A stretch of DNA of 38,825 bases from assembly GCA_903970465.1 (NCBI GenBank), contig CAJCIO010000100.1:1-38825 (forward strand). The letters are read 5' to 3'. Below the pieces are notes generated by a model. It was not told where the DNA came from and did not search any database. It worked only from the letters and a program-made list of their open reading frames with translations. Shown in pieces: positions 25,602-33,836 of the stretch (within the stretch, counting starts at the first letter, position 1; each line of letters opens with the position of its first letter). The translations under genes and the position numbers were made by a program. The DNA comes from Gammaproteobacteria bacterium (GTDB lineage: Bacteria > Pseudomonadota > Gammaproteobacteria > Pseudomonadales > Pseudomonadaceae).

Positions 25602-27137
25602 ATGCCCCGCAAAACCTGGCGCGCTGCGCTCGCCGCTTATGCCAGTCCGTCCACCCTTGTGCTGTTGCTGCTTGGCTTTGCTGCCGGCATGCCCTACATG
25701 CTGGTGTTCTCCACCCTCTCCGTCTGGCTTCGGGAAGCCGGTGTGGCCCGTGAAACCATCGGCTACGCCAGCCTGATCGGTCTCGCCTACGCGTTCAAAT
25801 GGGTATGGTCGCCGCTGCTCGATCAATGGCGCCTGCCCCTGCTCTATCGCCTGGGCCGTCGTCGGTCGTGGCTGGTATTGGCGCAGACGCTGGTGATCCT
25901 GGGCCTGGTCGGGATGAGCTTCTGCGACCCGCAAAAACACCTGTCCTGGCTGATCGCCATTGCCGTGGTTGTGGCGTTTGCATCGGCCACCCAGGACATC
26001 GCCATCGACGCCTATCGCCTTGAAATTGCCGAAGACAGCCAGCAAGCCGCCCTCGCCGCCAGTTACATGGCCGGCTACCGCGTCGCTGCGCTGCTGGCCA
26101 CCGCGGGCGCGCTGTTCTTTGCCGAGGGCTTCGGGTCCACGGGCTACGCCTACCTGCACAAGGCGTGGGCGGGCACTTATCTGCTGTTCGGGCTGTTGAT
26201 GGTGCCAGCGCTGCTGACCACTCTGATGATGCGCGAGCCGGCGGTGACCCTGCGCACGCAACTGTCGGCCGGCCGCTATACCTTCAGCCACCAAGTGGCT
26301 TCAGTGCTGGTGCTGATCATTCTGCTGGTGTCGGTGCCCGCCATGTTCACCCAGCTGTACAACACCGACTTCGCCAGCGTGGTGCTGGGCACCGAAAGCG
26401 TGGCCGGGCTGTTCATGGATGACCGCGCGTTCCTGCGGGCCATCCTCTACATCACCCTGACCGCCCTGTGCCTGTCGGCAGTGGGCCGCCGCGGTCTGGC
26501 GCCAGTGCTGACGCCGGTCAATGACTTCATCCTGCGCTACCGCTGGCAGGCGTTCCTGCTGTTGGGGCTGATTGCCACGTACCGGATGTCGGACACGGTG
26601 ATGGGCGTGATGGCCAACGTGTTCTATATCGACCAAGGCTTTACCAAGGACCAGATCGCCAGCGTCAGCAAGGTGTTCGGCCTGATCATGACGTTGGTCG
26701 GTGCTGGCGTTGGCGGCCTGTTGATCGTGCGCTTCGGCATCCTGCCGATCCTGTTCATCGGCGGCGCGGCATCGGCAGGCACCAATCTGCTGTTCCTGAT
26801 GCTGGCCGACATGGGGCCCAATCTGCGCATGCTGATTGTCACCATCTCGCTCGACAACTTCAGCTCGGGGCTGGCGACATCGGCGTTCGTCGCCTATCTG
26901 TCGAGCCTGACCAACCTCAAGTTCTCTGCCACCCAGTACGCGCTGCTGAGCTCGATCATGCTGCTGCTGCCACGCTTGATCGGGGGTTATTCGGGGGTGA
27001 TGGTCGAGAAGTACGGGTATCACCAGTTCTTCCTCATCACCGCGATCATGGGCGTGCCGACCCTGGTGCTGATCGCCATCCACTGGTTTCAGGAAGCACG
27101 GCGCGAGCCGATCGAGAGCGAAGCGCCTGAGGCTTAG
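25602..27137 (+). CDS. ampG: muropeptide permease AmpG
   Basis: A 511-residue polytopic permease which imports GlcNAc-anhydroMurNAc peptides for cell-wall recycling and influences AmpC induction. It shows the family-typical N-terminus with L-L-L-L-G-F-A-A-G-M-P-Y and S-V-W-L-R-E-A-G, then F-K-W-V-W-S-P-L-L-D-Q near residue 65-75, and A-T-Q-D-I-A-I-D-A-Y-R near 129-139. About 12-14 hydrophobic spans are seen. The sequence matches the AmpG of P. aeruginosa (PA4393), which here too precedes an MscS gene. It ends before a REP and a terminator. Confidence 0.93.
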   Translation: MPRKTWRAALAAYASPSTLVLLLLGFAAGMPYMLVFSTLSVWLREAGVARETIGYASLIGLAYAFKWVWSPLLDQWRLPLLYRLGRRRSWLVLAQTLVILGLVGMSFCDPQKHLSWLIAIAVVVAFASATQDIAIDAYRLEIAEDSQQAALAASYMAGYRVAALLATAGALFFAEGFGSTGYAYLHKAWAGTYLLFGLLMVPALLTTLMMREPAVTLRTQLSAGRYTFSHQVASVLVLIILLVSVPAMFTQLYNTDFASVVLGTESVAGLFMDDRAFLRAILYITLTALCLSAVGRRGLAPVLTPVNDFILRYRWQAFLLLGLIATYRMSDTVMGVMANVFYIDQGFTKDQIASVSKVFGLIMTLVGAGVGGLLIVRFGILPILFIGGAASAGTNLLFLMLADMGPNLRMLIVTISLDNFSSGLATSAFVAYLSSLTNLKFSATQYALLSSIMLLLPRLIGGYSGVMVEKYGYHQFFLITAIMGVPTLVLIAIHWFQEARREPIESEAPEA

Positions 27138-27150
27138 GCGGCGCTCTCAA

Positions 27151-27231
27151 GGGCCTCTTCGCGGGCAAGCCTTGCTCCTACATGCGTACGGCATACCTCT
27201 TGTGGGAGCAAGGCTTGCCCGCGAAGAGGCC
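27151..27231. repeat. REP palindrome pair (family 1), perfect
   Basis: GGCCTCTTCGCGGGCAAGCC and GGCTTGCCCGCGAAGAGGCC are exact inverses; lies after ampG, before its terminator. Confidence 0.92.
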
Positions 27232-27261
27232 AGCCCAGCCCGCACAATGCCGGGTCGATAA

Positions 27262-27294
27262 AAAGCCCCGAAACGCTCAGCGCTTCGGGGCTTT
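27262..27294. terminator. bidirectional terminator between ampG and mscS
   Basis: AAAGCCCCGAA (27262-27272) pairs with TTCGGGGCTTT (27284-27294) around an 11-base loop; A run on the left, short T run on the right. It serves convergent ampG and mscS-type genes. Confidence 0.88.
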
Positions 27295-27313
27295 CTGGTT
27301 GCAGCGCGAGGGC

Positions 27314-28159
27314 TTATTTGCCCGGTGCCGCCTCTTGCATCACTCGAACCACCCGCTGCGGGAACGGGATCTCGATGCCTTCGGCACGCAAGCGATCGCG
27401 AATCTCGCCGTTGAGCATGTTGGTCACGCCGCCCATATCGCCGGTATTGACCCACATGCGCAGCGAAACGGTGATCGAGCTGTCACCCAATGCCGCCACG
27501 ACCGCTTCCGGCGCGGGGGTTTCCAGCACGCGTGGATCCTTGGCCAGGTCCAGGAGGATTTCCCGCGCCTTCTGCAGGTCGGCGTCGTAGTCGATGCCGA
27601 TGTCGTAGGTGATCTTGCGTGTCGGCTGACGATTGGTATTGGTGATGATGCCGTTGGACAGGTTGCCATTGGGCATGATCACTGTCTTGTTGTCGCCGGT
27701 ACGCACCACGGTGTGGAAGATCTGGATGCTGTCGACGGTGCCGGCAACGCCTTGCGCCTCGATCCAGTCACCGATACGAAACGGGCGGAACAGCAAGATC
27801 AGCACCCCGCCGGCGAAGTTCGCCAGACTGCCCTGCAGCGCCAGACCGATAGCCAGGCCAGCGGCACCGATAGCGGCGACGAATGAAGTGGTTTCGACCC
27901 CGATCATCGAGGTCACGCTGACAATCAACAGTATCTTCAGAATGATGTTGGCCAGGCTGCCGATAAAGCCCTGCAACGCCAGATCGATGTGGCGCAAGGC
28001 CAGGAGTTTTTGCAGATTGCTGGTCACTCGGTTGATCAACCACCAGCCGATACACAGGGTCAATAGCGCGAGGATCAGCTTGCTGCCGTATTGCATGACC
28101 ATCGGAATCCAGGCCTGGGAAGCCTGGACCAGATGGTCGACTTGAGCGTTCAAATCCAT
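27314..28159 (-). CDS. mscS: small-conductance mechanosensitive channel (MscS family)
   Basis: A 281-residue MscS-type channel, which opens under osmotic downshock. TM spans near residues 25-45, 60-85 and 85-115; the pore helix reads A-A-I-G-A-A-G-L-A-I-G-L-A-L-Q-G-S-L-A-N, with Gly/Ala packing as in E. coli MscS. The cytoplasmic domain holds F-R-P-F-R-I-G-D-W-I and P-N-G-N-L-S-N-G. The start 28159 has GAGGA upstream. It corresponds to PA4394 and stands between ampG and yajQ. Gene symbol by family only; several MscS paralogues exist in Pseudomonas. Confidence 0.9.
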   Translation of the reverse strand: MDLNAQVDHLVQASQAWIPMVMQYGSKLILALLTLCIGWWLINRVTSNLQKLLALRHIDLALQGFIGSLANIILKILLIVSVTSMIGVETTSFVAAIGAAGLAIGLALQGSLANFAGGVLILLFRPFRIGDWIEAQGVAGTVDSIQIFHTVVRTGDNKTVIMPNGNLSNGIITNTNRQPTRKITYDIGIDYDADLQKAREILLDLAKDPRVLETPAPEAVVAALGDSSITVSLRMWVNTGDMGGVTNMLNGEIRDRLRAEGIEIPFPQRVVRVMQEAAPGK

Positions 28160-28313
28160 GGAGCGTTCCTCTTTTTCAATGCCTGCTTTTTCATTTCCTG
28201 AAACGACGATGGCAACCGCAGTTGCCATTGCATGGGGCGTGGGACGCCGATGAGCGCTAGAGGTTCAACGCTGCCGGGCTGGATACCACGACGCCGCGGG
28301 CTGTGCGCACGAC

Positions 28314-28793
28314 TCAGTCGCGGAAGTTGTTGAACTGCAGCGGCATGTCGAATTCCTTGGCGCGCAGGGCCGCGATGGCTTCCTGCAGATCGTCGCGCTT
28401 CTTGCCGGTCACCCGCACCTGCTCGCCCTGAATGGCGGCCTGGACCTTCAACTTGGCGTCTTTGATATGGGCAACGATCTTCTTGGCCAACTCTTTATCG
28501 ACGCCTTCGCGCAGCGTGACCTCCTGCTTCATTTCCTTGCCCGACGCATAGGCGTCTTTGATTTCCAGGCACTTGATATCCAGCTTGCGCTTGATGAGCG
28601 ACAGCTTGAGGATCTCGATCATCGCCTCGAGCTGAAAATCGGCTTCAGCGGTCAGGGTCACGGTCAATTCCTTGAACGCGAAACTGCCTTTGCCTTTGAG
28701 GTCATAGCGGCGGTCGAGCTCCTTGATGGCGTTGTCGACCGCGTTGGTCACTTCGTGTTTGTCCAACTCGGACACGACGTCGAACGAGGGCAT
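28314..28793 (-). CDS. yajQ: YajQ family nucleotide-binding protein
   Basis: A 159-residue YajQ protein. It starts [11 protein letters not shown] and ends [10 protein letters not shown], both family signatures, with [12 protein letters not shown] near residues 130-141. YajQ folds as two ferredoxin-like domains; some homologues, including Xanthomonas, bind c-di-GMP and affect virulence through a partner regulator. Start 28793 has GGAGA upstream; the frame is open further left but the ribosome site decides. A good -10 box (TATAAT) lies at 28894-28889. It corresponds to PA4395. Confidence 0.95.
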   Translation of the reverse strand: MPSFDVVSELDKHEVTNAVDNAIKELDRRYDLKGKGSFAFKELTVTLTAEADFQLEAMIEILKLSLIKRKLDIKCLEIKDAYASGKEMKQEVTLREGVDKELAKKIVAHIKDAKLKVQAAIQGEQVRVTGKKRDDLQEAIAALRAKEFDMPLQFNNFRD

Positions 28794-28888
28794 GCTGATT
28801 TCTCCAGATGGGTGGGCGTGGCACCAGACTTGGCCGGCCACGCTTGACTTGACGACTTGCAACAGAGCGTCATTATGACGAGAGCGGC

Positions 28889-28894
28889 ATTATA
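28889..28894 (-). promoter_or_regulatory. perfect -10 box upstream of yajQ
   Basis: TATAAT on the minus strand, 96 bases before yajQ; no good -35 at 16-18 bases. Part of the 223-base gap between yajQ and panE (28794-29016), where I see nothing else. Confidence 0.45.
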
Positions 28895-29016
28895 ACGATT
28901 GCCACCGCCGCGAGCCGATTCTCGACAGAGTCGTTGGAAAGCGTCGCGGGCGCGGGCGTTCCCCTGATCTGCGGATTTTATCCTTATTGTGCGAGCCTTT
29001 TCATGCTGAACCCTTC

Positions 29017-29934
29017 ATGAGCACCGCCTGGCATGTACTGGGCGCCGGCAGCCTCGGCAGCCTTTGGGCCTGCCGCCTGGCGCGCAGCGGGCAGACGGTG
29101 CGCTTGATTCTGCGCAACGAGGAGCGCCTGCAGGCCTACCGAGCGGTCGGCGGCCTGACGCTGATCGAACAGGGCGCCCCCGACACCTTCGCGATAGACG
29201 CCGAAGGCCCTGAAGCGCAGACACCGATCAAACGCCTGCTGGTGGCCTGCAAGGCCTACGACGCTGCTCTAGCGGTGGCCGCGCTCAAGCATCGCCTGAA
29301 TGCCGACAGCGAGGTGATCCTGTTGCAGAACGGCCTCGGTAGCCAGGACGAGGTTGCCGCCCAGGTCGGCCATGCGCGCTGCATCCTCGCCTCCAGCACC
29401 GAAGGGGCCTTTCGCCAAGGCGACTGGCAGGTGGTGTTCGCCGGCCACGGCTTCACCTGGCTTGGCGCCCCCCTGCGCCCGCAGCCGCCAGATTGGCTTG
29501 GCGCGTTGTCGGCGAGCGGCATAGCCCACGAGTGGACCGCCGATATCACCACCCGCCTGTGGCGCAAGCTGGCACTCAACTGCGCGATCAACCCTCTGAC
29601 CGTGCTCTACGATTGCCGCAATGGAGAACTGCAAAGCCATCACTGCGAAGTGGCGATCCTGTGCGCCGAGCTGGCGCATTTGCTCGAACACTGCGGCCAA
29701 CCGGCGGCCGCGCAGGATTTGCACAGCGAGGTCGAACGCGTGATTCAAGCCACGGCGGCGAATTTCTCGTCGATGCATCAGGATGTGAGCCAGCGGCGCC
29801 GGACCGAGATTCACTACCTGCTGGGGCACGTCTGTGCAACGGCGCAGCGCCACAGCCTGGTATTGCCACACCTGCAACAACTGCGGGCTCGGTTGGTCGA
29901 ACACCTGAAGGCCCTCGGCCTGCGTACGGAATGA
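29017..29934 (+). CDS. panE: 2-dehydropantoate 2-reductase
   Basis: A 305-residue ketopantoate reductase which makes pantoate from ketopantoate with NADPH for coenzyme A synthesis. N-terminal Rossmann loop V-L-G-A-G-S-L-G-S-L near residues 7-16, V-A-C-K-A-Y-D and L-L-Q-N-G-L-G for the active-site region, then W-R-K-L-A-L-N-C-A-I-N-P-L near 182-194 carrying the catalytic Lys, and S-S-M-H-Q-D near 255. The start at 29017 is the ATG at the fold start; it lacks a strong ribosome site. Matches PA4397. A REP follows and then the sensor kinase gene on the same strand. Confidence 0.92.
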   Translation: MSTAWHVLGAGSLGSLWACRLARSGQTVRLILRNEERLQAYRAVGGLTLIEQGAPDTFAIDAEGPEAQTPIKRLLVACKAYDAALAVAALKHRLNADSEVILLQNGLGSQDEVAAQVGHARCILASSTEGAFRQGDWQVVFAGHGFTWLGAPLRPQPPDWLGALSASGIAHEWTADITTRLWRKLALNCAINPLTVLYDCRNGELQSHHCEVAILCAELAHLLEHCGQPAAAQDLHSEVERVIQATAANFSSMHQDVSQRRRTEIHYLLGHVCATAQRHSLVLPHLQQLRARLVEHLKALGLRTE

Positions 29935-29940
29935 CCCAAC

Positions 29941-30032
29941 CTGTAGCGAGGGGGCTTGCCCCCGAAAAATCCGGCAGGTGCAACATTTGTATCCGGGCCA
30001 GTATTTTCAGGGGGCAAGCCGCCTCGCTACAG
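29941..30032. repeat. REP-like inverted repeat (family 2)
   Basis: Arms CTGTAGCGAGGGGGCTTGCC and GGCAAGCCGCCTCGCTACAG face each other over a 35-base spacer between panE and the sensor kinase gene, ending 41 bases before the kinase start. Confidence 0.88.
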
Positions 30033-30073
30033 GGTTAAACTCAACGTTCGTATCATTTTCACATGGACCTTTG

Positions 30074-32101
30074 ATGCCACTGCGCCAGCGCCTTGAAAAC
30101 CTGCCCGTCGGCCAGAAACTCCTCGCCGCCCTCCTGGCACTGCTGATTACCGTGTTGCTGGTCGCCAACCTGACGTTCATCAGCGCCGCCTACTGGATCT
30201 CCCAGGAAAGCATGGCGCCCCAAGCCTTGCAGACCATCGGCCGACTGGTTTCCAATCCCGACCTGGCGCGCCAGGCGCTGGAGTCCAAGGACCGCGCCAA
30301 CGACCTGCTGCAGGAACTCGACAGCTACACGCCCTTGCGTGCTGCAGCGCTGTACGACGGCGAGGGCAACCTGATGGGCCAGCTTCAGCACGGCCATCGC
30401 CTAGACCTGCCAACGCATTTTCGCCACATGCAGGACTGGCGCCTGAGCGAGTTCCGCAGCAACCAGTTGATCGAGCTGCCACGGGCCGGCCAAGCGTCCG
30501 GCCACTTGCTGCTGGTCGCCACCAGCGAACTGCCGATGGCGTTCTACACCGGCACCCTGACCGCCAGCCTGGGCATTCTGGTCTTCAGCGTGCTGCTGTG
30601 GATGATCATCGCGCGGCAGATCAAGCGGCTGATCACCCAACCCATCTATCAACTCGAAGAACTCTCGCGCCAGGTCACTCGCGAAGAGAACTACGCCCTG
30701 CGCGCACGCCCCGGCAACCATGACGAGATCGGCAACCTGGCCGAAGCCTTCAACACCATGCTGTCGCGCATCGAGGCTCGCGAGCAGCAGCTCAAGCGCG
30801 CCCGTGATGATTCCGATGCCGCCTACTCGCAAGCCCAGGGCCTGGCCGAAGAAACCCGTCACACCAACCGCAAGCTCGAACTCGAAGTGCAGGTGCGCAG
30901 CAAGATCGAGAAAAAACTCACCGGCTTCCAGAACTACCTCAACAGCATCATCGACTCCATGCCCTCGGCGCTCATCGCCCTCGATGAACAGCTGTACGTG
31001 ACGCAGTGGAATCAGGAGGCCAGCGCGCTCTCGGGCACGCCGCTGGATGAAGCCCTGAACCAGCCGATCTTCCTCGCGTTCGAGCCGCTCAAGCCGTTCC
31101 TGCCGCAGCTCAAGACCACCGTCGAGCAACACGTGGTCGCCAAGATCGACCGCGTCACCTGGACCCGCGACGACACCGCCAAGCACTACGCTCTGACCTT
31201 CTACCCGTTGGTGGGCGGTGCCGGGCGCGGCGTGGTGATCCGCATTGATGACATCACCCAGCGTCTGTCACTCGAAGAAATGATGGTGCAGTCGGAGAAA
31301 ATGCTCTCGGTCGGCGGCCTCGCTGCGGGCATGGCCCACGAGATCAACAACCCGCTGGGCGCGATCCTGCATAACGTGCAGAACATTCGTCGGCGCCTGT
31401 CGGCGGACTTGCCGAAGAACCTCGAATACGCCGAGCAGGCCGGCATCGACCTGGAGACTGTCAACCGCTACCTGATCAGCCGCGAAGTCCCGCAACTGCT
31501 TGACGGCATCGCCCAGGCCGGCGGCCGAGCGGCAAAGATCGTCACCCACATGCTCAGCTTCAGCCGCCGCAGTACCCGGCAGATGGCGCCGTGCGACCTG
31601 CCGGCACTCATCGACCAGGCCGTGGACATCGCCGGTAACGACTTCGACCTGACCATCGGCTTCGACTTCAAGGGCCAGAATATCGTGCGCCAGTTCGACG
31701 CGCGCCTGGGCCCGGTGCCCGGCACCGCCAACGAACTCGAACAAGTACTGCTCAACCTGCTGAAAAACGCCGCCCAGGCGATCCACCAGCGCGAACCCGG
31801 CGGCGAGCCAGGGCGCATCACGCTGCGCACCCGGCTGAACCCGCCCTGGGGGGAAATCCAGGTCGAGGACAACGGCGTCGGCATGTCGGAAAACGTGCGC
31901 AAACGCACCTTCGAGCCGTTCTTCACCACCAAGGAAATCGGCCAGGGCACCGGCCTCGGCCTGTCGGTCTCGTACTTCATCATCACCAACAACCACAAGG
32001 GCCAGATGGAGGTGCAGTCGACGCAAGGCGTCGGCACCTGCTTCACCTTGCGCCTGCCGCTGGAGAACACTCTCCCGGCCAATCAGCAAACGGAGCTTTG
32101 A
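30074..32101 (+). CDS. sensor histidine kinase (PA4398-like)
   Basis: A 675-residue inner-membrane kinase. TM1 is near residues 17-40 and TM2 near 160-181, enclosing a periplasmic loop of about 120 residues. A HAMP domain (181-233), a coiled coil (233-285), a PAS domain (286-395), and a HisKA domain with His422 in G-M-A-H-E-I-N-N-P-L-G follow. The catalytic domain has N-E-L-E-Q-V-L-L-N-L-L-K-N-A (N box), E-D-N-G-V-G-M (G1), F-F-T-T-K and G-T-G-L-G-L-S (G2). No receiver domain and no response-regulator gene is nearby. In P. aeruginosa the homologue PA4398 affects swarming and biofilm. The start ATG 30074 lacks a strong ribosome site. Just 2 bases separate its stop from the next gene. Confidence 0.92.
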   Translation: MPLRQRLENLPVGQKLLAALLALLITVLLVANLTFISAAYWISQESMAPQALQTIGRLVSNPDLARQALESKDRANDLLQELDSYTPLRAAALYDGEGNLMGQLQHGHRLDLPTHFRHMQDWRLSEFRSNQLIELPRAGQASGHLLLVATSELPMAFYTGTLTASLGILVFSVLLWMIIARQIKRLITQPIYQLEELSRQVTREENYALRARPGNHDEIGNLAEAFNTMLSRIEAREQQLKRARDDSDAAYSQAQGLAEETRHTNRKLELEVQVRSKIEKKLTGFQNYLNSIIDSMPSALIALDEQLYVTQWNQEASALSGTPLDEALNQPIFLAFEPLKPFLPQLKTTVEQHVVAKIDRVTWTRDDTAKHYALTFYPLVGGAGRGVVIRIDDITQRLSLEEMMVQSEKMLSVGGLAAGMAHEINNPLGAILHNVQNIRRRLSADLPKNLEYAEQAGIDLETVNRYLISREVPQLLDGIAQAGGRAAKIVTHMLSFSRRSTRQMAPCDLPALIDQAVDIAGNDFDLTIGFDFKGQNIVRQFDARLGPVPGTANELEQVLLNLLKNAAQAIHQREPGGEPGRITLRTRLNPPWGEIQVEDNGVGMSENVRKRTFEPFFTTKEIGQGTGLGLSVSYFIITNNHKGQMEVQSTQGVGTCFTLRLPLENTLPANQQTEL

Positions 32102-32103
32102 TC

Positions 32104-32667
32104 ATGGGCTTTCGCCTGTCGAAAATTTACACCCGCACTGGCGACACGGGCGAAACCGGTTTGGGCGACGGACGTCGCGTGCCCAAGGACCACCCCCGGG
32201 TCGAGGCGATTGGCGAAGTCGACACCCTCAACAGCCAACTCGGCTTGCTGCTCGCCGGGTTGGCACAGGAGTCGGAGTTGCACGAAGTACTCGCCGTGCT
32301 CACCCCCTGCCAACACCGCTTGTTCGACCTCGGTGGCGAACTGGCGATGCCGGCCTATAAGGCGCTGAATCAGGCCGAAGTAGAGCGGCTCGAACAAGCC
32401 ATCGACCTGTGGAACGAAGAGTTGGGACCGCTGGAGAATTTCATCCTGCCTGGCGGCTCGACAATGATCGCCCAAGCCCACGTCTGCCGCAGCCTGGCCC
32501 GAACCGCAGAGCGACGCTGCCAGCAACTGAACGCCATAGAACCCCTGGAAGGCGTCGCCTTGGCCTACATCAATCGCCTGTCGGATCTGCTGTTCGTTGC
32601 CGCCAGAATCATTGCCCGCCGCCAAGGCGTGGCGGAGATACTCTGGCAGGCAGCGGCCAAACCTTGA
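32104..32667 (+). CDS. PduO-type cob(I)alamin adenosyltransferase
   Basis: A 187-residue ATP:cob(I)alamin adenosyltransferase, the enzyme making adenosylcobalamin. Signature I-Y-T-R-T-G-D-T-G-E-T-G-L-G near residues 8-21 forms the ATP site, and R-L-S-D-L-L-F-V-A-A-R near 157-167 the family's conserved C-terminal helix. G-G-S-T-M-I-A-Q-A-H-V-C-R-S near 114-127 fits the trimeric PduO fold. ATG 32104 with GGAG 8 bases upstream is preferred over a TTG two codons earlier. It starts 2 bases after the kinase stop, so translation is coupled; the link to kinase function is unclear. Confidence 0.93.
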   Translation: MGFRLSKIYTRTGDTGETGLGDGRRVPKDHPRVEAIGEVDTLNSQLGLLLAGLAQESELHEVLAVLTPCQHRLFDLGGELAMPAYKALNQAEVERLEQAIDLWNEELGPLENFILPGGSTMIAQAHVCRSLARTAERRCQQLNAIEPLEGVALAYINRLSDLLFVAARIIARRQGVAEILWQAAAKP

Positions 32668-32708
32668 GGTTTGCGGCGACAGGTGAATGATTCCAGGCGT
32701 CGTCCACC

Positions 32709-32744
32709 TGTGGGAGCAAAGCTTGCTTGCGAAAAGGCCAGCAT
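32709..32744. repeat. single REP unit (family 1)
   Basis: One arm only (TGTGGGAGCAAAGCTTGC, then GCGAAAAGGCC), between convergent adenosyltransferase and nudix/ThiE genes. Confidence 0.75.
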
Positions 32745-32757
32745 GCATACCGCAAAA

Positions 32758-33699
32758 TCAATCAGGGCAGAATGCGCGAATCCCAGCGACACCCTGCGCG
32801 CCAACCTCATGAGCACGCGAGGTATCCGAAGGCCCCACTCCACCTAATAAAAACACAGGCCGATTGAAGCCCACGATCAACTCCCCTGCCCGATCCCAGC
32901 CTAAGGGCTGCGCATCGGGATGCGTCTGAGTGGGCTGCACCGGCGACAACGTGATGAAGTCCACATCCATCTGCCGCGCCAGCGCGATCTCTTCAGCATC
33001 ATGACAAGACGCAGCCAACCAGCGCTCCTTCGGAAACGGCCGGCCCTTGCTCGCATACTTGCGCAACTGCGCCGAGGTCAGGTGCCAGCCAGCCGAAGGG
33101 AAATCCCCCAACCACTCCAACGGGCCCTTCAGCATCAACTGCGCCTTGCCCGCGCATAGACCTGCCGCATCCACCGCCAGATCTCGGTACTGCGGATCAT
33201 AGCCATTGGGCGCCCGCAGCTGCACCAGCTTGATGCCGCCAGCGATGGCCTTCTGCAAACCGCGCAGCAATACCGGGGTGTCCAGCTCGCCCGGGGTGAT
33301 CAGGTACTGGCTGGGCAGGCTCGCCGCCGCGACGATCGGCCGGTTGGCCTCGGGGAAATCGTATTGCAGCAATTCACGTGACGTCACCCAGACCAGCGGC
33401 TGGCCCTCGGCGCCATGGGGTTCGCCAGCGAAGGCCGAGACTTCCCACACGTCGAGCAGCACATGCTTGTCGACATAATCATGACTGACCTTGATCAGCG
33501 GACGGGCTTGCGTGACCTGGATACCTAACTCCTCGGCCAACTCGCGCTTTAGGGCGTCCCGTACGTCTTCGCCCTCCTCGACCTTGCCACCGGGAAACTC
33601 CCAGAGGCCGCCCTGGTGCTGGGTCTCGGCCCTTCGAGCGATCAGAATCTTGCCGTCGGCACCGCGAATCACCGCAGCGGCCACGTGGATGCGTTTCAC
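32758..33699 (-). CDS. fused nudix hydrolase / thiamine-phosphate-synthase-like protein
   Basis: A 313-residue two-domain protein. Residues 1-130 are an MutT-type nudix hydrolase: the box G-G-K-V-E-E-G-E-D-V-R-D-A-L-K-R-E-L-A then E-E-L-G follows G-x5-E-x7-R-E-U-x-E-E-x-G-U. Residues 140-313 are a TIM-barrel ThiE-like domain ending G-V-G-P-S-D-T-S-R-A and G-V-A-G-I-R-A. The start is a GTG (33699), with GGAGG 6 bases upstream; no ATG at this position. The family is known in gammaproteobacteria (PA4400 here) and is assumed to clean damaged nucleotides; ThiE activity is not shown because the active-site residues differ in many members. It follows argJ on the same strand after a REP. Confidence 0.9.
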   Translation of the reverse strand: MKRIHVAAAVIRGADGKILIARRAETQHQGGLWEFPGGKVEEGEDVRDALKRELAEELGIQVTQARPLIKVSHDYVDKHVLLDVWEVSAFAGEPHGAEGQPLVWVTSRELLQYDFPEANRPIVAAASLPSQYLITPGELDTPVLLRGLQKAIAGGIKLVQLRAPNGYDPQYRDLAVDAAGLCAGKAQLMLKGPLEWLGDFPSAGWHLTSAQLRKYASKGRPFPKERWLAASCHDAEEIALARQMDVDFITLSPVQPTQTHPDAQPLGWDRAGELIVGFNRPVFLLGGVGPSDTSRAHEVGAQGVAGIRAFCPD

Positions 33700-33738
33700 A
33701 AGTGCCTCCAATTTATCTTCAGGGCTACACAGTTCCAA

Positions 33739-33806
33739 TGTGGTGAGGGGGCTTGCCCCCCGAGAGGCGGTACCGACACCCCTCGGGAGCAAGCCCCCTC
33801 ACCACA
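33739..33806. repeat. REP-like inverted repeat (family 2)
   Basis: Arms TGTGGTGAGGGGGCTTGCCC and GCAAGCCCCCTCACCACA face each other between the argJ end and the nudix/ThiE start. Confidence 0.9.
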
Positions 33807-33836
33807 GGGTACAACCGCGCCATTGATGCCCGGGAT

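Noticed and set aside
32104..32667. Cobalamin riboswitch before the adenosyltransferase
   Set aside because: The gene starts 2 bases after the kinase stop, so there is no leader, and no B12 box was seen nearby.
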